Source of the DNA: Stieleria neptunia
GTDB lineage: Bacteria > Planctomycetota > Planctomycetia > Pirellulales > Pirellulaceae
Reading direction: 5' to 3'
Length of the DNA: 64,000 bases
NCBI RefSeq assembly: GCF_007754155.1
Contig: NZ_CP037423.1
Span: 6,444,567 to 6,508,566 of the forward strand
The notes beneath the pieces are model-generated. The model worked only from the letters and a program-made list of their open reading frames with translations. It had not been told where the DNA came from and did no database searches. Shown piece after piece: positions 29,391 through 36,885 of the stretch. A program made the position numbers and the translations under genes. Within the stretch, counting starts at the first letter, position 1. Every line of letters starts with the position of its first letter.

Positions 29391-30052
29391 AAACGCTCTT
29401 TCCCGCCGCCTCGGCCTGTTTCGTCGTCGCGTTTGTCGCGTCGGTCGGACTCGCCGAATCGTCTCTCGAAGCCACGGCCAACCGCGCCGGTGAAACCGTA
29501 TCCGAGCAGCCGCGTGCCGAGTCATCCGCGTCGGCCGACTCGGAGTCGTCCGCCAAGCCGAAACGCGCGGAACTGTCGGTCGCGCCGATGGACCACGTGA
29601 CCTATCCCGACGATCGACCGGGCTGGATCGAAACCGAGCCGGACCTGCAATCCCCCGTCCATAGTTGGGTGGTCACGACCAGTGGCGCCGAGACGATGGA
29701 ACAGTGTGAAGCGGAACTGGAAGTGCTCAAGCCGGCCGCGGTGGCGCTGTACATCAAGGAAACGACCGGGTGGCTGTGCGACGATGCGTTTTTAGATCAG
29801 CAGTGGATCGAAGACGAACTCATCGATCGGCGGTATCTCGGTACGCTGAAAATGGGCGACCGCGAATTGTACGAGATCGCGGTCGAGCTGAAGTTTGATG
29901 CCGACAGCCGAAAACGAATTCGAAGGGCAATGAATAACTCCGTCGTCGGTGAGCGATTGCGGGCGACGGCAGGACTGTTTGCGTTGGCGCTGGTCGGACT
30001 GTGCTGCACCGGAGGCGTGCTGGGGGTGTTCAGCCGCCGTTACGCGTCCTAA
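29387..30052 (+). CDS. Exported protein with C-terminal membrane helix (221 aa)
   Basis: An unknown family. The signal peptide (MKTLFPAASACFVVAFVASVGLA) is followed by a Ser/Ala/Glu-rich linker, then a folded region from about residue 65. It starts PMDHVTYPDDRPGWIE and contains HSWVVTTSGAETMEQCEAEL. A C-terminal membrane helix (LFALALVGLCCTGGVLGVF) is near 195-215. The layout is a single periplasmic domain anchored at its C-terminus. The start overlaps the kinase stop (ATGA), so this is probably a partner of that kinase, perhaps its periplasmic sensor or target. Confidence 0.75.
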   Translation: MKTLFPAASACFVVAFVASVGLAESSLEATANRAGETVSEQPRAESSASADSESSAKPKRAELSVAPMDHVTYPDDRPGWIETEPDLQSPVHSWVVTTSGAETMEQCEAELEVLKPAAVALYIKETTGWLCDDAFLDQQWIEDELIDRRYLGTLKMGDRELYEIAVELKFDADSRKRIRRAMNNSVVGERLRATAGLFALALVGLCCTGGVLGVFSRRYAS

Positions 30053-30256
30053 CCGATCGCGTCCACCGCGCGTTGATTCGATTCAGACGCACCCGGCAGC
30101 GATTGGGTCGCTCGCCCGATTTCGAGACCGGTACGATGTGAATCAGCGGATTTTGCCCCACTGGCCGCCTGCGGTGGGATAGCCGATCGCGTACACCTGT
30201 CTACAATCTGCGGTAAGCTTTCCCATTGGTGATTCCCGGGCCAGGCAGCAGAAACG

Positions 30257-30880
30257 ATGATCATGACAGATGAAATTGCCCCCGTTTACAATGCCGCGAC
30301 GATCGGAGCGGACAGTATCCTGCTCGTAGACGACACGTTGATTTTGCGTGATCGACTGGCGATGGCGCTGCGGCAACGCGGGTTTCGCGTGCAGACGGCC
30401 GGCAGCTATGACGAAGCGGTGGAAGTCTTCCAGCACTCGCCCACCGACCTGGCCGTCTTGGACCTGAGAATGCCGGGCCGATCGGGATTGGATTTGCTGC
30501 GGAAATTGTTGCAGATGAATCCGAATGCACGAATCATCATGCTCTCGGGGTTCGGCAGCATTCCCGCGTCGATCGATGCAGTCCGCGCCGGAGCAATCAA
30601 TTTCCTCAGCAAGCCCGCCGATGCGGATGACATCTTGGCGGCGTTTGCCCGCGGCGACGAACCGTCGGTGCCGACCGGCGAAGTCAGTTTCCCGGCGCCC
30701 AGTCTGGCCCGCAACGAGTGGGAGCACATTCACCGGGTGCTGTCCGATTGCGGGGGCAACATCAGCGAAGCGGCCCGCCGGTTGGGGATCCACCGGCGGT
30801 CGTTGCAACGCAAGCTGCGGAAACGCGCACCGGAAGATCCGGCGAGCCCCGAAGTCGTCGAAGACGACGAACTCGAGTGA
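30257..30880 (+). CDS. RegA/ActR/PrrA-type response regulator
   Basis: A 207-residue two-component regulator. The receiver domain (about 19-130) has acidic residues Asp25/Asp26 in LLVDDT, phosphoacceptor Asp69 in LAVLDLRMPGRSG, and the conserved Lys in FLSKPAD. A Fis-type helix-turn-helix closes the protein (GGNISEAARRLGIHRRSLQRKLRKR, about 164-190). In proteobacteria this class (RegA, ActR) governs redox-linked gene sets. No histidine kinase gene is adjacent, so its partner is encoded elsewhere. A Met two codons into the frame is an equally good start. Confidence 0.92.
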   Translation: MIMTDEIAPVYNAATIGADSILLVDDTLILRDRLAMALRQRGFRVQTAGSYDEAVEVFQHSPTDLAVLDLRMPGRSGLDLLRKLLQMNPNARIIMLSGFGSIPASIDAVRAGAINFLSKPADADDILAAFARGDEPSVPTGEVSFPAPSLARNEWEHIHRVLSDCGGNISEAARRLGIHRRSLQRKLRKRAPEDPASPEVVEDDELE

Positions 30881-31498
30881 AAACCGCCCCACCCGGGGTC
30901 TGTCCCCGGAGCGCTATCATCGACCGTCCCCGATCGACCCACCGGGGTCTGTCCCCGGTCCGCTATCCACCGGGGTCTGTCCCCGGAGCGCTAAATAGGA
31001 CGAATGAGACCTATGGGACAAATGAGTCCTATGCGTCCTCTCTGTCCCATTGGTCCCATTTCGCGCTGTTCTCGATCGACCCATCGGGGTCTGTCCCCGA
31101 CCCATCGGGGTCTGTCCCCGACCCATCGGGGTCTGTCCCCGGTAGATGCGGGGCGTGTGGGGTTGAACACTTTTCGATCGGAGTGTGACGATTCGCGCAG
31201 CCGCGGTCCGCGGGTGTCGTCATTCTGGGTGCTCCCGTTGATTTTGTTGAGGGGATGCCTGGCTGCCATTGGACCCGCTCAATGGCTGAGAACGCGGGAT
31301 GGGGCCACGGGTCGATGGCCGCTCTGGCCCCGATTTCACCGTCAGAACCGTCAAAAGGTACGCCAATTGCTAAGCAAATTAAAAATCTGGGCGACTTGCA
31401 CAAACCTTGTTGATGAGCAAAACTTCGCCAATCAGATTGATGTCGCCCCCCCGTACCCGCGGCACCGAACGAGACACCCCTAACAGAAGGAAAACCCC
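30881..31498. other. Intergenic region dominated by repeats
   Basis: Apart from the hairpin array in its first 260 bases, I see no gene. Frames crossing it encode repetitive products that mirror the repeats and are not believed. The last 150 bases are AT-richer (for example CTAAGCAAATTAAAAATCTG near 31370) and probably contain the promoter of the following small Cys-rich gene. Confidence 0.5.
30893..31142. repeat. Array of six GGGGTCTGTCCCC hairpins
   Basis: Six copies of a near-palindrome, CCGGGGTCTGTCCCCGG or TCGGGGTCTGTCCCCGA, start at 30893, 30942, 30970, 31084, 31105 and 31126. The last three repeat with an exact 21-base period. Each can form a stem of 6-7 base pairs with a 5-base loop. 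Between the third and fourth copies lies a different repeat-like segment (30994-31060) with direct repeats of AATGAG and CCTATG and the pair TGGGACA/TGTCCCA. The array starts 13 bases after the response-regulator stop. Confidence 0.85.
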
Positions 31499-31858
31499 AT
31501 GAAAGGTCTTCGAATTTTTGCGGCTTGCACGGCGTTGATGATCGGTTCACTTGCCGCTGTGAACGCGTCGGCTGGTTGCTGTGAGCCCGCACCGGCTCCT
31601 TGCTGTGAATCGGCACCGGTTTGCTGCTGCCCGCCGCCCCCAGTCCCCGTGACGTTCTGCGTCGTGGATCCCGTGACCTGCTGCAAGTACCCCGTCACCG
31701 TTTGCGTTCCCTGCGAATGCGCCGGTGAGATCCCTTGCTACGTCGGCTGCCGCAAAGGATTCCTGGGTCGTAAGATCCTGACGTACAAGTTCCAGTGCTG
31801 TGGCGAATGCGTCGACATCGTGATCACCAAGCACGGTCGCGTGATCGTCCGCGACTGA
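31499..31858 (+). CDS. Small secreted cysteine-rich protein
   Basis: A 119-residue exported protein. The signal peptide ends near residue 25 (LMIGSLAAVNASA). The mature part has 18 Cys in about 94 residues, with CC and CCC clusters and a Pro-rich stretch (CCCPPPPVPV). It ends in a less Cys-rich beta-like tail (ECVDIVITKHGRVIVRD). Such proteins are common in planctomycetes and may form disulfide-linked cell-surface material, which is inference. AGAAGGA about 8 bases upstream gives a good ribosome binding site. No specific family name can be given. Confidence 0.85.
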   Translation: MKGLRIFAACTALMIGSLAAVNASAGCCEPAPAPCCESAPVCCCPPPPVPVTFCVVDPVTCCKYPVTVCVPCECAGEIPCYVGCRKGFLGRKILTYKFQCCGECVDIVITKHGRVIVRD

Positions 31859-31866
31859 GAGAACGA

Positions 31867-32802
31867 TTAAAGAACAGGTTCCACCGCTTTGGTCTCGCGA
31901 TCGAAGCGGTAGACCTGTTTTTTTTGTGGGTCGGCGACGTACAGATACTTGTCGTCGGCCGTGATGCCGACCGGTCCGCCCAACGGTTCGCCTTCGAACC
32001 ACTTTTCCGTCGTCCCATCGGCAGAAAACCGCCAAATCGCCTTGCCGTACCCGTCGGTGACAAAGCCCCCGTCGCCGGTCCAGACCAGACCATTGGGAAA
32101 CGCGTAGGGGCGACCGCCGACGACGGTTTCGGCGGTGTTCTTCTGCACGTCGATTTTCTGAATCGCTTCGGCGTCCGGCGTCACCGCCCACAGGTTCCCC
32201 TCGTCGTCCAGTGACAACCCGCGCGCATTGACACGGGCGACCAACTCGGGCTTTCCACCTTCGATCGGAAGCCGAAACACGGCCCGACGCTCGGCATCGC
32301 CGACATAGATCGTCTTGCCGCCGTCGCCGACCGCGATCGCCATCGGAATCCCCAGGTACCCATTATTCAGTGCCACCAATTTGGCGCCGGGCTGCTTGGC
32401 ATGATAGATCTCGCGGGTCGCGGAATCGCCGATCAGTATGCCCCCATTTGGATGGGGGGTCACGCACCACGGTGCGTTCATCGGCTTGCGCAACAGCGGC
32501 GTCCCGGGCGTGAACACCTTGAAATTCTCTCCATCCTGGATCCAAACGCCCGGTAAGAATCGGTCCACGACCAGCAACTTTCCATCATCGATCGCGACCG
32601 CTCGCGGGTAATTGACGGTCGCCTTCTCGGTCTCAATCGGCTCGGGGACATCGATCTCCTTGCTCACCACGGCGTCCTCAGCCGCCTCCTGAGCCTGCGC
32701 CGATCCGATCGCGATCGCCACCCCCAAGGGGATGGCGAGCAAGGCGACCAGGATGGAATGGTGGCAGGATATTCCGATTGCGCAAAGTTTTCTAATGATC
32801 AC
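31867..32802 (-). CDS. Exported beta-propeller protein (SMP-30/NHL-like)
   Basis: About 311 residues. A hydrophobic signal near residues 18-36 (ILVALLAIPLGVAIAIGSAQA) is followed by repeated blades of the SMP-30/gluconolactonase or NHL type: AVAIDDGKLLVVDRFLPGVW, IAVGDGGKTIYVGDAERRAVF, LSLDDEGNLWAVTPDAEAI and GITADDKYLYVADPQKKQVY. I see no clear catalytic metal ligands, so binding is as likely as catalysis. The start is uncertain. The GTG chosen lacks a good ribosome binding site, and the frame continues 33 codons upstream. Starting at the hydrophobic stretch is also possible. It is divergent from the Cys-rich surface-protein gene. Confidence 0.8.
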   Translation of the reverse strand: MIIRKLCAIGISCHHSILVALLAIPLGVAIAIGSAQAQEAAEDAVVSKEIDVPEPIETEKATVNYPRAVAIDDGKLLVVDRFLPGVWIQDGENFKVFTPGTPLLRKPMNAPWCVTPHPNGGILIGDSATREIYHAKQPGAKLVALNNGYLGIPMAIAVGDGGKTIYVGDAERRAVFRLPIEGGKPELVARVNARGLSLDDEGNLWAVTPDAEAIQKIDVQKNTAETVVGGRPYAFPNGLVWTGDGGFVTDGYGKAIWRFSADGTTEKWFEGEPLGGPVGITADDKYLYVADPQKKQVYRFDRETKAVEPVL

Positions 32803-32954
32803 GATTGGGAGTGCCGAACATAAAACAAGAAATGTACCGAGAAGCGGTTTCTGATGTCGCAACGCCTCCCAGCGGAAAGATTTGGAACATGATAACGTCA
32901 AGCCACTCGATTACGCGGGTCTTGCCTGGTCGAAACACGTCGAGTCCTGGAAAT

Positions 32955-34304
32955 ATGTCCGCAACCGGCCTTTGCCGCCGCGTTGGCCAGTCTGCCGCGT
33001 GGCTTCTGGTGTTCATCGCCGTATTGCCGGTGCTGGTGGTCCCGACGTTGGCCGACGAGCCGGTCGTGCGTGCGGCGGCCGACGTCTTTGAAAGCGAACG
33101 CGTCGATCTTTCGGCTGTGAAACCGGTCAAACGAGCGGCGCGCAACGTCGCCGTTGGTCACGCGGTCGAAACCGACGGCGTGGTACGGCCGGTGTCGTAT
33201 TACGAGGGCGAAATGGGCTACGGTCCCAGCGTCTTTGAATCGAGCTGCGGCTGCGAGACGGTTTGTGATTGTCCGGTGGGCGACGTCTTCGTGGAACCCG
33301 GTTGCGGGATCGAAGCGTCCTGCGGGTTTGAAGCGTCTTGCGGAGCCGAAACGTGGATCGAGCCGACGTGTGGATGCGATGGTGTCGGATGCGACGCCTG
33401 CTGCGACGGCTACGACCCGACCTGTGGATGCAACGCGTGTCGCGGCGGCATCGGTGGTTTCATCGATTGCTTGTTCCCGCGACTGCGAATCCAGTGGGCC
33501 CAACTGGACCTGTTTGCCGGCGTGGCCGGGCACACCGGGCCGATGAACTTTGCCAACATCAGCGCGACGGGAACCGACCGTCGCGGGACGGGCAGCTTTG
33601 GGTTCTATGAAGGGTTCAACAAAGGGACCGCGGTTCGCTTTTTCGGAGCCGACATCGCCTGGCAATCCGGAGTTCGCTTCACCCAAAACAATCTTTCCGG
33701 AGCCGGGTTCACGGACGAGACGCGGGGCCAAATCTTTTTGACCAGCGGCATCTTCCGTACGGTCGACTACGGTTTCCAGTACGGCTTGGTGTTGGACTAT
33801 CTGTACGAAGACTGGTACTACCGCAGCGACCTGATTCAGATCCGCGGTGAACTGGGTTGGGTCAATCGCGGCGGAAACGTGTTCGGATTTAAATTTGCAG
33901 CCGGCATCGACGACGACACCGCGACCACGAGCGTTTTGAACAACAGCGGAACCGTCATCCGCAATGACATCGCGATGGAAGCGTTGACACAGTATCGATT
34001 GTTCTATCGCCAACGCTTGGCCCGCCTCGGTTCCTGTGAAGGCTTCGCCGGCTGGACCGACAATGAGGACGGGTTGCTGGGTATGGAAATCGATCTTCCG
34101 ATCCACGGCAACTTGCTCTGGAACACCTCGGCGACGTACCTGATTCCCAACGAGGAAACGGGCAGCGGCGGCAGCCAGGAAGAAGGCTGGAATCTGGCGA
34201 TCGGATTCACCTACCGCCCGGGCGGACTCGGTGGACAATCACGCTACTCACGGCCGCTGCTGAAGGTCGCCGACAACGGAACGATGATGGTCGATCGAAA
34301 GTGA
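32955..34304 (+). CDS. Cysteine-rich outer-membrane-type protein
   Basis: A 449-residue exported protein. The signal peptide begins at residue 1 (LLVFIAVLPVLVVPTLA core). Next comes a basic region, then a Cys-rich segment of about 70 residues with 15 Cys (CGCETVCDCPVGD and CGCDGVGCDACCDGYD). About 280 residues follow with alternating hydrophobic/aromatic beta strands typical of an outer-membrane barrel (YGFQYGLVLDYLYEDWYYRS, WNLAIGFTYRPGG). It resembles planctomycete-specific surface proteins of BBP7-like kind, but the exact family is uncertain. The chosen ATG directly precedes the signal peptide. The frame is open 50 codons earlier. Confidence 0.8.
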   Translation: MSATGLCRRVGQSAAWLLVFIAVLPVLVVPTLADEPVVRAAADVFESERVDLSAVKPVKRAARNVAVGHAVETDGVVRPVSYYEGEMGYGPSVFESSCGCETVCDCPVGDVFVEPGCGIEASCGFEASCGAETWIEPTCGCDGVGCDACCDGYDPTCGCNACRGGIGGFIDCLFPRLRIQWAQLDLFAGVAGHTGPMNFANISATGTDRRGTGSFGFYEGFNKGTAVRFFGADIAWQSGVRFTQNNLSGAGFTDETRGQIFLTSGIFRTVDYGFQYGLVLDYLYEDWYYRSDLIQIRGELGWVNRGGNVFGFKFAAGIDDDTATTSVLNNSGTVIRNDIAMEALTQYRLFYRQRLARLGSCEGFAGWTDNEDGLLGMEIDLPIHGNLLWNTSATYLIPNEETGSGGSQEEGWNLAIGFTYRPGGLGGQSRYSRPLLKVADNGTMMVDRK

Positions 34305-34334
34305 GACAGTGACGGCGTTAGCGGAACGGCGCGA

Positions 34335-34494
34335 GCGGGCCGGTCGTTTTTGTGAGCCGCGACGCTGCCCGAGGCCTTACGGCCAGCGGCTCACCATAGA
34401 CTCAGCAGATCCCGACCAAATCGACAGCCCGCGAGCCGTCCGGTTGCCGCTCGAAAACATCTTGAAAGACCGGGGGGCTCGCGCCCTGCCGCTA
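34335..34494 (-). repeat. Dispersed nested-palindrome element, copy 2
   Basis: This is the same element as at 25152-25336, in the opposite orientation. On the minus strand, CGGGCTGTCG (from CGACAGCCCG near 34422) precedes CTGCTGAGTCTATGGTGAGC and GGCCGTAAGGCCTCGGGCA. Compared with copies 1 and 3 it lacks an internal stretch of about 27 bases. The AGCGGCAGGGCGC flank lies at 34468-34494. It ends about 115 bases before the SGNH-hydrolase start. Confidence 0.78.
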
Positions 34495-34608
34495 ACAAGC
34501 GTTGGTTGGACGGCGTCTGTTCCGTCTGATAATCTAAACCGACTCCCCCGCGCCTTTTCCATCAGGCGAATTTTTTTCTTTGTTTGTGCGGCTTGCTGCA
34601 GGACGATC

Positions 34609-35694
34609 GTGGTCAAAAAAAAATCGCCTTCCCAAAGCAAGCAGCCTCCGCCGGAACCTCCCCAGCCACGCCGCACCATCTCCGCTGGCCGGAAGGTCAT
34701 CCTGAGCGTTGTGGTCGTCGCATCGTTCTTTGTGGTCGTCGAAGCGCTGCTGCGTGTGGCGGGGTATCGCGTTCCCGTGGGCGTCGAGCGAATGGAATTT
34801 ACGTTTCCAATCGACGACTACAACACGAATTCCCCCCAACCGTTCTTGGCTCGCGACGAGACGCTGTTTTGGCGTCCGCGTCCGGGTGCGCTCGGCCACA
34901 ACAGCATGGGTTTTTACGGCCCCGATTTCTCTGCCGACAAACAGGACGGGGTGTTTCGAATCGTCTGTCTCGGCGATTCCTGCACGCATTTCGGACCGAT
35001 CACGTATCCCGACATGTTGCGGGCTTACTTGGACAAGGTCGCGCCCGGTAAGTTTGAGGTCATCAACGCCGGCGTCATCGGCTACACCTCCTTTCAAGGC
35101 AAACGGTTGTTGGAAACCGAGGCGATCCAGTGGGACCCCGATTTGGTGACCGTGTACTTCGGCTGGAATGACCATTGGCTGGCGCGAGGGTTTCAGGACA
35201 AGGATCAACAGTCGGGCGAATCGACGGTGGCCGACGGTCTAGGAAACGCTCGCCTTTTCCAGCTGATTCAAAGTTTTGTACAGCGTCACCCGGCCGCCGC
35301 TTCGGGGATGCGGGTGGAGCCGGAGGATTATCGTGCCAACCTCAGTGCAATCAGCGCGACCTGCCAGGCCAATGGGATTCGTTGTTGGTATCTGACCGCG
35401 CCGCACGCCTTCGACATCGGGGTTCCGCCGTATCTGGTCGAATCCGGGGAAGCCAAGAATCTGGAGGACTTGCTTGAGATTCATCGCAGCTACAACCAGA
35501 TCGTCCGAGACGTCGCCGACGCGCGCGGTGACACGCTGATCGATTTGGAAAAGGAGATCGACCCGATGAATAAGCTGGAGTTGTTCATCGATGATCACAT
35601 TCATCTGTCGCAACAGGGCCGGCTGTTGGTCGCCAAGCGGATGGCGGACGAACTGCGTGCGTCAGGAGTCTTGCAAGTCGATGCGGACCAGTAG
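34609..35694 (+). CDS. Membrane-anchored SGNH/GDSL hydrolase
   Basis: A 361-residue protein with an N-terminal membrane anchor after a basic/Pro-rich tail (KVILSVVVVASFFVVVEALL, about 27-46). An SGNH-hydrolase domain follows: IVCLGDSCTHFG (nucleophile Ser block), the Gly block near FEVINAGVIGYTSFQG, YFGWNDHW (Asn block), and the catalytic Asp/His in IDDHIHLSQQG. These enzymes act as esterases on lipids or acetylated glycans. The substrate here is unknown. The GTG start has AGGA 6 bases upstream. The open frame extends upstream, but that part lies in a repeat element. It is convergent with the MoxR operon. Confidence 0.88.
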   Translation: MVKKKSPSQSKQPPPEPPQPRRTISAGRKVILSVVVVASFFVVVEALLRVAGYRVPVGVERMEFTFPIDDYNTNSPQPFLARDETLFWRPRPGALGHNSMGFYGPDFSADKQDGVFRIVCLGDSCTHFGPITYPDMLRAYLDKVAPGKFEVINAGVIGYTSFQGKRLLETEAIQWDPDLVTVYFGWNDHWLARGFQDKDQQSGESTVADGLGNARLFQLIQSFVQRHPAAASGMRVEPEDYRANLSAISATCQANGIRCWYLTAPHAFDIGVPPYLVESGEAKNLEDLLEIHRSYNQIVRDVADARGDTLIDLEKEIDPMNKLELFIDDHIHLSQQGRLLVAKRMADELRASGVLQVDADQ

Positions 35695-35737
35695 TGGCGT
35701 GATCCGTTAGGACCGTCGGACGACAAGTCGCGCCCGA

Positions 35738-35761
35738 TGACAGGCTGGAAGCCTACCCCAC
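35738..35761 (+). repeat. GGCTTCCAGCCTGTC family, half copy
   Basis: A single arm (TGACAGGCTGGAAGCC followed by TACCCCAC) of the hairpin found complete at 52562-52618. No opposing arm is visible nearby. It lies between the convergent SGNH-hydrolase and MoxR genes. Confidence 0.65.
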
Positions 35762-35775
35762 TCTCCCACCGGTTT

Positions 35776-36882
35776 TCAATCTCGGGGGACTTCGATGCCT
35801 CGGATCATGGCCAGCAATTCTTCGTCGACGTCGCGTCCTTCGATTTCGGCTTCGGCGCTCAGCTGAACGCGATGGCGAAGTGCCGGAATCGCGACTTCGA
35901 CCACGTCATCGGGGATCGCGTAATCGCGACCGCCGAATCCCGCCAGCGTCCGGGCGCATTGCATCAACGCCAACCCGGCGCGTGGCGAGGCACCGATGTG
36001 AAACGCCGGCCACGAACGCGTCGCGCGAACGATCTTGTTGATGTAGTCGACCAGTGCGTCTTCGACGTTGACCGTCCCGCACAGCTGGATCAGTTTGCGA
36101 ACGGTGTCGGGGTCGGTGATCGTCCGCACCTCGTTCTCCAGCCGTTCATTCAGATTCACCTGCTTGCTGTGCAGTTTCAAGATTTCCGCTTCTTGGGCTT
36201 CGTTCGGGTAGTCGACCTTCAACTTGAACATGAACCGATCCAGTTGAGCTTCCGGCAGGTTGTAGGTGCCTTCGCTTTCCAACGGGTTTTGCGTCGCCAT
36301 GACCAGGAACGGCTGGGGCACGACGTGGCTGGTTCCGTCGATCGTGACGCGGTATTCCTGCATGATTTCCAACAGCGCCGCGTGCGTCTTGGCGGGCGAG
36401 CGGTTGATTTCGTCGGCCAACAACAGCTGCGTGAACACCGGCCCGGGACGAAAGCGAAACTCGCTCTTTTGCATGTCAAACACGGGGGCGCCGGTGATAT
36501 CCGAAGGCATCAGGTCGGCGGTGAATTGGATTCGGCCGAATTCGCAGCCGAGTGCCCGTCCGAGCGTGCGGACGAACAGTGTCTTGCCCAGCCCGGGCAC
36601 CGATTCGATCAGCACATGGCCGCCGGAAAACAGCGCGGTGAGTGTTCCGAGCACCAGTTCGTCTTGGCCGACGTACAATTTGGCGACTTCGGCCGAGACC
36701 GCTTGGTAGAGCCGTTCCACCGGTTCGAACCGTTCGCTTTTGCCTTGAAACGCAATCGGACCGCCTGCCGGCTCGGCGGCCGGCGAAGCGGGGGTGGGCG
36801 CGTTCACGGTTGCGCCGTGGGATGCCAGCAGGTCGTCGGAACCTGATCCGGCTTGTGTGTTTCCAGGAGTCGGGTCAGTCAA
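35776..36882 (-). CDS. MoxR-family AAA+ ATPase
   Basis: A 368-residue cytoplasmic ATPase of the MoxR type, chaperone-like proteins that help assemble or activate other proteins. After a Pro/Ala-rich N-terminus (1-50) come Walker A (VPGLGKTLF), Walker B with LLADEINR, sensor 1 around PFLVMATQNPLESEGTYNLPEAQLDRF, and the C-terminal lid domain with GASPRAGLALMQCAR. It is the last gene of a six-gene leftward operon (RDD, SpoIIM, membrane protein, DUF4129, DUF4350, MoxR) with overlaps or a few bases between genes. DUF58 proteins, the usual partners of MoxR, are not encoded next to it. Confidence 0.93.
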   Translation of the reverse strand: MTDPTPGNTQAGSGSDDLLASHGATVNAPTPASPAAEPAGGPIAFQGKSERFEPVERLYQAVSAEVAKLYVGQDELVLGTLTALFSGGHVLIESVPGLGKTLFVRTLGRALGCEFGRIQFTADLMPSDITGAPVFDMQKSEFRFRPGPVFTQLLLADEINRSPAKTHAALLEIMQEYRVTIDGTSHVVPQPFLVMATQNPLESEGTYNLPEAQLDRFMFKLKVDYPNEAQEAEILKLHSKQVNLNERLENEVRTITDPDTVRKLIQLCGTVNVEDALVDYINKIVRATRSWPAFHIGASPRAGLALMQCARTLAGFGGRDYAIPDDVVEVAIPALRHRVQLSAEAEIEGRDVDEELLAMIRGIEVPRD

Positions 36883-36885
36883 CGG

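Noticed and set aside
31084..31142. Possible CRISPR array
   Set aside because: The 21-base period has no unique spacers and the units are palindromic tandem repeats. No cas genes are present.
30718..31616. Overlapping open frames through the hairpin array
   Set aside because: The products consist of translated repeats (DPSGSVP or GTDPDGS units) and so follow from the repeat, not from a gene.
34309..34608. Upstream extension of the SGNH hydrolase
   Set aside because: It is encoded by the dispersed palindromic element. The GTG with AGGA upstream begins the native protein.
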